From Candidatus Bathyarchaeota archaeon (GTDB lineage Archaea > Thermoproteota > Bathyarchaeia > Bathyarchaeales > Bathycorpusculaceae): a stretch of DNA of 10,072 bases. The DNA lies in NCBI GenBank assembly GCA_030589055.1, contig JAUUWK010000032.1:1-10072 (forward strand), written 5' to 3'. Shown here in pieces: positions 6,709 to 10,072 of the stretch. Each line of letters starts with the position of its first letter. The first letter of the stretch is position 1. The position numbers and the translations under genes are program-made. Below the pieces are notes generated by a model, which ran no database searches, was not told the origin of the DNA, and worked only from the letters and a program-made list of their open reading frames with translations.

Positions 6709-7505
6709 TACTTTTCCCTTCTGAAAGACCCTTGTCCGCCAGCTTTCACAACGTTTGAAACAACTTTTTCAGCGACGCTTTGAAAAATGGTTTCTGCATG
6801 CTTATAGTTTTCCGCTAGAACCTCAATGCGGTATTTAGGTGCAGCAACAACATAAAAACGAAGTTCCGCGTCTTTAGCTTTCTCAGCTTTTTCAGCCTTC
6901 GAAAAAGCTTCTTTAAGGATTTTTACTCCATTAGGCTTCATGCAATGAAGTTCAACTGTGCCTTTCACTTTAACCATGGGTATGTGTATACGTTCTTTCG
7001 CAACTTCAGTAAGGGCCATTGCAAGCTTGTCGGGCACACCTATTTTTGTTAAAACTTCCATTCCTTCCTTTACAACTTTCTCGAAGGTCTCATACAAGCC
7101 GTACTCCTTCTCCATAAGTACGCCAGCTTTTTCGTAAACCTCCTCCAATGATAGCTCAGTTTTTTCACCAACACTCCGAAGCAAAGCTTCAGCTTTTCTC
7201 TCCTTTTTCCATAACATAATCTTCTCGATTTTCTCTCTTTTTGTGACCCTTCTGAGAGATAGATCTATGTGTCCCTTTTCTGTGTTCACTCGCAAAACTT
7301 TCAAAACAACCTTTTGTCCTTCGCGGACAAAGTCACGAATGTTTCGAATCCAAGAAGAAGATATTTCAGAAATGTGCAGTAAACCTTTTTTTTCATATTC
7401 CTCATATTCATCCAGTTTCACATAGGCACCATAGTCCATAACATTCTCCACAGTTGCCATCAGTAAGTCGCCGACTTCTGGCCATTCCTGTTTTCTTAAT
7501 GCCAT
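6708..7505 (-). CDS. aif2a: Translation initiation factor 2 subunit alpha (aIF2-alpha)
   Basis: Alpha subunit of the heterotrimer that brings initiator Met-tRNA to the ribosome. The 265-residue protein has an S1 RNA-binding domain (about 12-85, with ATVENVMDYGAYVKLDEY and GHIDLSLRRV), a central helical domain (about 90-175) and a C-terminal alpha-beta domain (about 178-255), which contacts the gamma subunit in known structures. HISEIS (44-49) aligns with the eIF2-alpha loop that holds the regulatory serine 51, giving S49, followed here by S50 and S51. The start at 7505 is preferred over an in-frame ATG at 7517. MALRKQEWPEVGDL matches the family N-terminus, and AAGGATGA lies about 8 nt upstream, whereas the 7517 codon would sit directly against its purine tract. 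It lies 14 nt after rps27e and overlaps nop10 by one base. Confidence 0.97.
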   Translation of the reverse strand: MALRKQEWPEVGDLLMATVENVMDYGAYVKLDEYEEYEKKGLLHISEISSSWIRNIRDFVREGQKVVLKVLRVNTEKGHIDLSLRRVTKREKIEKIMLWKKERKAEALLRSVGEKTELSLEEVYEKAGVLMEKEYGLYETFEKVVKEGMEVLTKIGVPDKLAMALTEVAKERIHIPMVKVKGTVELHCMKPNGVKILKEAFSKAEKAEKAKDAELRFYVVAAPKYRIEVLAENYKHAETIFQSVAEKVVSNVVKAGGQGSFRREK

Positions 7506-7519
7506 TACAGTATTCATCC

Positions 7520-7717
7520 TTATTCAAAAATTGCGATTATTTCGCCCTTGATTATTGCCTTTCCACCCGAAGGCTTTGCAAGTTCAGCTCCGCAAACGTT
7601 ACAATTAACCTTGTTTGCGGCATGGCTGAAAAGCATTTGTTCGTTGCCGCACTTCAGACATTTTACTCTGAGAAAACTGCTTCTCGGTCTTGGAATAAGT
7701 TCTTCCCACTCATCCAT
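7520..7717 (-). CDS. rps27e: Small ribosomal subunit protein S27e
   Basis: A zinc-ribbon protein of the 30S subunit, 65 residues from the preferred start, normal for archaeal S27e. The pattern is VKCLKCGNEQMLFSH, a short linker, then NCNVCG: two C-x2-C pairs binding one zinc. The family-typical PSGGKAIIKGEII follows near the C-terminus. Two adjacent ATGs exist at 7720 and 7717. GAGGT at 7725-7729 is 4 nt from the first and 7 nt from the second, so the second is slightly favoured, a difference of one residue. The gene begins 13-16 nt after the rpl44e stop and its ribosome binding site lies in that gap. This L44e-S27e-aIF2-alpha-Nop10 order is widely conserved in archaea. Confidence 0.96.
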   Translation of the reverse strand: MDEWEELIPRPRSSFLRVKCLKCGNEQMLFSHAANKVNCNVCGAELAKPSGGKAIIKGEIIAIFE

Positions 7718-7733
7718 CATGCCAACCTCAACT

Positions 7734-8018
7734 TCATGTAATAACTAACTTCCTTAATCGTATACCGTCTTTATGTCTCGTGTAACTGCAAACCTTGCAT
7801 TTTAGCTTCAAAGTTTGTTTTTTCGTCGTCTTAGCAAATTCCTTTTGGAGAGGATACTTCTGTCCACCATAGCCTTTCTTTGCCCGTTTGTGACGGCGCT
7901 CACCTTGAGCTAAGGCTCTCCGCTTTCCAGCTTTGTATAGAGCAACTGTGTGAATTTGATGCTTTTTACATCTTGGGCAATAAGTCCTAATCTCCTTAGG
8001 AACATTCAATTTAATCAC
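7734..8018 (-). CDS. rpl44e: Large ribosomal subunit protein L44e
   Basis: A basic zinc-binding protein of the 50S subunit, equivalent to eukaryotic eL42. The family core NVPKEIRTYCPRCKKHQIHTV supplies the first zinc pair (C-x2-C). The arginine/lysine-rich centre (GERRHKRAKKGYGGQKYPLQ) contacts rRNA, and LKCKVCSYTRHKDGIRLRK supplies the second C-x2-C pair. The start is not decided by the sequence. No ATG is in frame. GTG at 8018 gives 94 residues, the family's usual length. TTG at 8009 gives MNVPKEIRTYC, the best match to the family N-terminus, and has GTGAT 4 nt upstream. GTG at 8048 (104 residues) would add an unconserved leader. The gene lies downstream of gins51 in the same operon. Confidence 0.93.
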   Translation of the reverse strand: MIKLNVPKEIRTYCPRCKKHQIHTVALYKAGKRRALAQGERRHKRAKKGYGGQKYPLQKEFAKTTKKQTLKLKCKVCSYTRHKDGIRLRKLVIT

Positions 8019-8071
8019 AACCGGCTTGCATAAAGAAAACACACTCACTCTTATAGTTTTTCACAGAACAG

Positions 8072-8617
8072 TTAGACTTCAACCCTTTCAGTTAAACCCT
8101 GTTTAACTAAAATCTTAGCGTTCTCAGCAGGCAAAGATGCAACATCTTCAACCCTGAAAGGCCCATAAGTTTCCATGTCCGCTCCGATAATTGCTGGAAC
8201 CTCCTTCAAAAAGCGTATAACAGTTTTCTTATGCTTTTGGTCAACATTCACCTTTGGCGAATAACCACGGAAAATGTTCTTAACGAAGCTCTGATAAGCC
8301 TCGGCGAAGGGTAGAATCCCTATGTATATTTTTTTCTCTTCCACCGTCAAAAAACCTGACGAAATTTTTTCGCCGTTAGCCGCTTTCTTAACCAGTTTTC
8401 TATAGCGTGCTTGAACCAATTCATCAACCATACGTTTGACGTTTCGCATTTCGCTTTTAAGAAGCCGGGCTTTAACTGTTCTTTTATCAAGCATCCGACC
8501 TTCCTCTTTAAGTCTCCTCAAATAGTCAGCAATCCTAGAGTAGAAATCACTGGAAAGCTTTCCAAGCTCGACCTTTTCAACCTCCCCTTCCCAAACTTCA
8601 TACAATTCATTATACAT
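8072..8617 (-). CDS. gins51: GINS complex subunit Gins51 (Gins15)
   Basis: The 181-residue protein has the reverse domain order to Gins23. An all-helical A domain (about 1-115, with the charged KARLLKSEMRNVKRMVDELVQARYRKLV helix pair) is followed by a linker with KHKK and a small beta-rich B domain (about 132-181, including VIRFLKEVPAIIGADMETYGPF and a C-terminal ILVKQGLTERV). That A-then-B order identifies the Sld5/Psf1-like archaeal subunit, which pairs with Gins23 into the tetramer that bridges MCM to other fork proteins. Its start overlaps the end of priS by 8 nt, with a GGGGAGAAGTGAT stretch inside the priS coding region acting as a plausible ribosome binding site. A priS-gins51 pairing is common in archaeal genomes, which strengthens the call made on weakly conserved sequence. 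Confidence 0.9.
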   Translation of the reverse strand: MYNELYEVWEGEVEKVELGKLSSDFYSRIADYLRRLKEEGRMLDKRTVKARLLKSEMRNVKRMVDELVQARYRKLVKKAANGEKISSGFLTVEEKKIYIGILPFAEAYQSFVKNIFRGYSPKVNVDQKHKKTVIRFLKEVPAIIGADMETYGPFRVEDVASLPAENAKILVKQGLTERVEV

Positions 8618-9851
8618 TTGATTCTATCACTTCTCCCCTTCCTTTGCAAACGAGCAACATGGCTACTGCTGTGGGCAGCTCAACCCTTTGTTTTTTGTAA
8701 GGACCAAACACTTCATCACCTAGTCTGAACTCCGGCGCATCAGAGACATAAACAATTACGGCGCCAGTTTTAAATGCCACTGCACTCTTGAACGGGTCAA
8801 AATCATCTATCGCTGAAACTGAAAACTCAATTTTCTTCAAGCCAGTTTTGCCATGTAAAGTGCCGACTAATCTAATTAAACGATGGATATCTGTTGTGAC
8901 AACAGTGTCAATGCTAGCAGATTGTAGTTTTGCACTCTGCTCGGCTATTTTTCTCCAAGTTTCAAAACCGATTCCTTTGACAGCACCCCAAGTTCCTCTG
9001 TTCAACCAGTTTTTCAGAATAACATCCCTATGCTCCAATATCGTTTCAGCTTTCTTTTTCGTTAGTCCAATTCTCCTAAGATTCTCTTCTTTGGCACTAC
9101 GAATGAAGTTTTTCATTCCCAACGCCAGACGCTTGCGCCAACCAAATTCGAAGCGTGAGCTTTGAGAAGGCGGTGTTTCTCTCAAACTTTTCTTGTCTAG
9201 CCCATGAAAAAACACGTCGAAACCCAGACCAGTAATATAGTCAACAATTTCTTTACGTGCGATAGCGTCGAGTCCCTTTGCCGCTTCGCTTTCAACATGA
9301 ACATGGTAACCGCGATGCCCAGAGAAGAACACATGTATGTCCTTTCCAGAAAAACCGAAATCCAGCATCAACATGTCCAAAAGCTTCACAGTCTCCGTTT
9401 TAGCGGAATCCAAACAAACTTCACAGGGCCACGTGCTCACTTCAAATTTTTCGCCGCCACAAACAGGGCACTCGCTGGGAGTAAATCCTTTTCCGGTTAA
9501 ACCACAAACACCGCAAACCCAATTATCATGAAACTTATCACACGGAGTTGGAATATGATCAGCATCAATGTCAAAAACCAAATCTGCACCCAGCCAACCC
9601 TTCCTGTCCATATCAGCCTCAGGATCCTCATAACAAGCACACGAACAATAAGCGTCAGATGGAACGGAACTCTGCAAAAACTCCTTCAATTCATCACTGC
9701 TTCTGAAATTTTTATGACGAAGCATCCAACCCTCAAACAAAGCAAAACCGAATTCACGTCTATCAATCTTTGAAAGAGAACTAAATGAATAATCCTTCGT
9801 ATAGTAGTTACGAAACATCCTCTGTACAAAACTAATCGGTTTCAAGTTCAT
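8610..9851 (-). CDS. priS: DNA primase catalytic (small) subunit PriS
   Basis: This is the eukaryote-type primase subunit that makes the primers starting each DNA strand. The 413-residue protein has every catalytic motif: the metal-binding DIDAD (D94 and D96) after WLGADLVF, SGHRGYH (177-183) for the nucleotide triphosphate, and the third Asp D315 in DTVVTTD, followed by RLIR (324-327) and LHGKTGL (332-338, H333). Between the first two motifs is a cysteine-rich insertion (C104, H108, C113, C116, C128, C131, C143, C146) able to bind one or two zinc ions. The large subunit PriL is not in the window. The start at 9851 places KPISFVQRMFRNYY at the usual N-terminus. The nearby AGGT is only 2 nt from the ATG, so a leaderless or very short-leader mRNA is likely. 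It is the first gene of the seven-gene operon and overlaps gins51 by 8 nt. Confidence 0.97.
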   Translation of the reverse strand: MNLKPISFVQRMFRNYYTKDYSFSSLSKIDRREFGFALFEGWMLRHKNFRSSDELKEFLQSSVPSDAYCSCACYEDPEADMDRKGWLGADLVFDIDADHIPTPCDKFHDNWVCGVCGLTGKGFTPSECPVCGGEKFEVSTWPCEVCLDSAKTETVKLLDMLMLDFGFSGKDIHVFFSGHRGYHVHVESEAAKGLDAIARKEIVDYITGLGFDVFFHGLDKKSLRETPPSQSSRFEFGWRKRLALGMKNFIRSAKEENLRRIGLTKKKAETILEHRDVILKNWLNRGTWGAVKGIGFETWRKIAEQSAKLQSASIDTVVTTDIHRLIRLVGTLHGKTGLKKIEFSVSAIDDFDPFKSAVAFKTGAVIVYVSDAPEFRLGDEVFGPYKKQRVELPTAVAMLLVCKGRGEVIESNV

Positions 9852-9873
9852 CTACCTAATCTTAACAGCTCTT

Positions 9874-9881
9874 AAAAAAAA
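9874..9881 (-). promoter_or_regulatory. T8 tract upstream of priS: TATA-like element or terminator of an upstream gene
   Basis: On the minus strand eight T residues are followed by AAGAG, centred about 27 nt before the priS ATG. That is where a TATA box for a leaderless transcript would lie, and it is also a good archaeal oligo-T terminator for anything transcribed from beyond the right edge. The sequence alone cannot separate the two readings, and they may both hold. The surrounding 9852-9943 region shows no gene. Confidence 0.35.
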
Positions 9882-9943
9882 GGGTTTTGTTCCACTGGTC
9901 CTTAAACTCATCAACACGTGGAGAGGATGAGCCTTCATCTTTA

Positions 9944-10072
9944 TCAAAGAATCGACCACAACTTCTGATGGCTGGACTCAGCTATTTCCATCCCAGATTC
10001 ATCAAGACATAAATAACGCATTTGAGCGATTGCTAGGTAGATATCGAACTTCAAAGAGAAATAGAGGGCTGG
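9944..10072 (-). CDS. Possible C-terminal fragment of an unidentified gene running off the right edge
   Basis: A minus-strand frame enters from the window end and stays open for 42 codons to a TGA at 9944-9946, ending HQKLWSIL. The peptide is mixed, with a hydrophobic first half (ALYFSLKFDIYLAIAQM) and an acidic middle (LDESGMEIAES). I recognise no family in it. After the stop another minus-strand frame continues as DKDEGSSSPRVDEFKDQW to a TAA beside the T8 tract, so a single frameshift would extend the protein. The plus strand is also open from 9931 to the edge (47 codons) but has no ATG or GTG start. This could be chance, a gene end, or a decayed gene. Confidence 0.25.
   Translation of the reverse strand, partial: PALYFSLKFDIYLAIAQMRYLCLDESGMEIAESSHQKLWSIL

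Noticed and set aside
8788..9165. A 125-codon plus-strand frame antisense to priS
   Set aside because: It covers catalytic parts of priS, shows no domain or ribosome binding site, and is explained as a shadow of the real gene.
9891..9922. TCCAC ... GTGGA inverted repeat upstream of priS
   Set aside because: Only 5-bp arms separated by 22 nt, with no extension, so not distinguishable from chance.
9978..10006. C-box-like TGATGA followed by D-box-like CTGA on the minus strand, considered as a C/D box RNA
   Set aside because: The base before TGATGA is T and not a purine, and no internal C'/D' boxes or terminal stem are visible.
1..10072. CRISPR arrays, tRNA/rRNA genes, insertion sequences or a replication origin
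   Set aside because: No regularly spaced repeats, cloverleaf-like segments, transposase motifs with terminal repeats, or ORB-like origin repeats were recognised by eye. A covariance-model and repeat search was not possible here.

Overview
The window reads as a core housekeeping segment of an archaeal chromosome of moderate, slightly AT-rich composition. MCM, two GINS subunits, the small subunit of a eukaryote-type primase, aIF2-alpha, Nop10, ribosomal proteins L44e and S27e, a PAC2-family protein and a class III signal-peptide pilin-like protein occur together only in Archaea. The pilin N-terminus and overall gene style resemble Bathyarchaeia or another TACK-type lineage, but that placement is inference from recall and not a computed phylogeny.

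Layout, left to right. (1) 24-1013, minus: a thioredoxin-reductase-fold flavoprotein without the redox CxxC, best read as a ferredoxin/flavodoxin-NADP+ reductase-like enzyme. Its short promoter holds a perfect 7-bp inverted repeat. (2) 1244-3846, plus: a two-gene replication operon, gins23 and mcm, coupled by an ATGA overlap. (3) 3883-4443, minus: a type IV pilin-like surface protein with four N-glycosylation sequons. (4) 4671-5762, plus, divergent from the pilin: a UDP-GlcNAc 2-epimerase (WecB family). (5) 9851 down to 5771, minus: a seven-gene run in the order priS, gins51, rpl44e, rps27e, aif2a, nop10, PAC2-family gene. Gaps there are at most 53 nt, and four junctions overlap or are separated by fewer than 15 nt. 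(6) 9852-10072: the upstream region of priS, with an oligo-T tract and a weak open frame running off the right edge.

How the genes fit together. Two of the three CMG-type helicase components (MCM, and GINS as Gins23 plus Gins51) and the catalytic primase subunit lie within 10 kb, in two operons pointing toward each other around a small pilin/sugar-nucleotide island. The second operon joins replication-fork genes to translation genes (aIF2-alpha, S27e, L44e), an rRNA pseudouridylation protein (Nop10) and a probable proteasome-assembly-type factor. This replication-translation linkage has been described in comparative genomics of archaea, so it is a conserved arrangement and not a new system. 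I found no CRISPR array, tRNA, rRNA, intact mobile element or convincing undescribed defence or biosynthetic system. The points most worth a second look are the operator-like dyad at the flavoprotein promoter, the cysteine-less reductase, the pilin-epimerase pairing, and the unidentified frame at the right edge.
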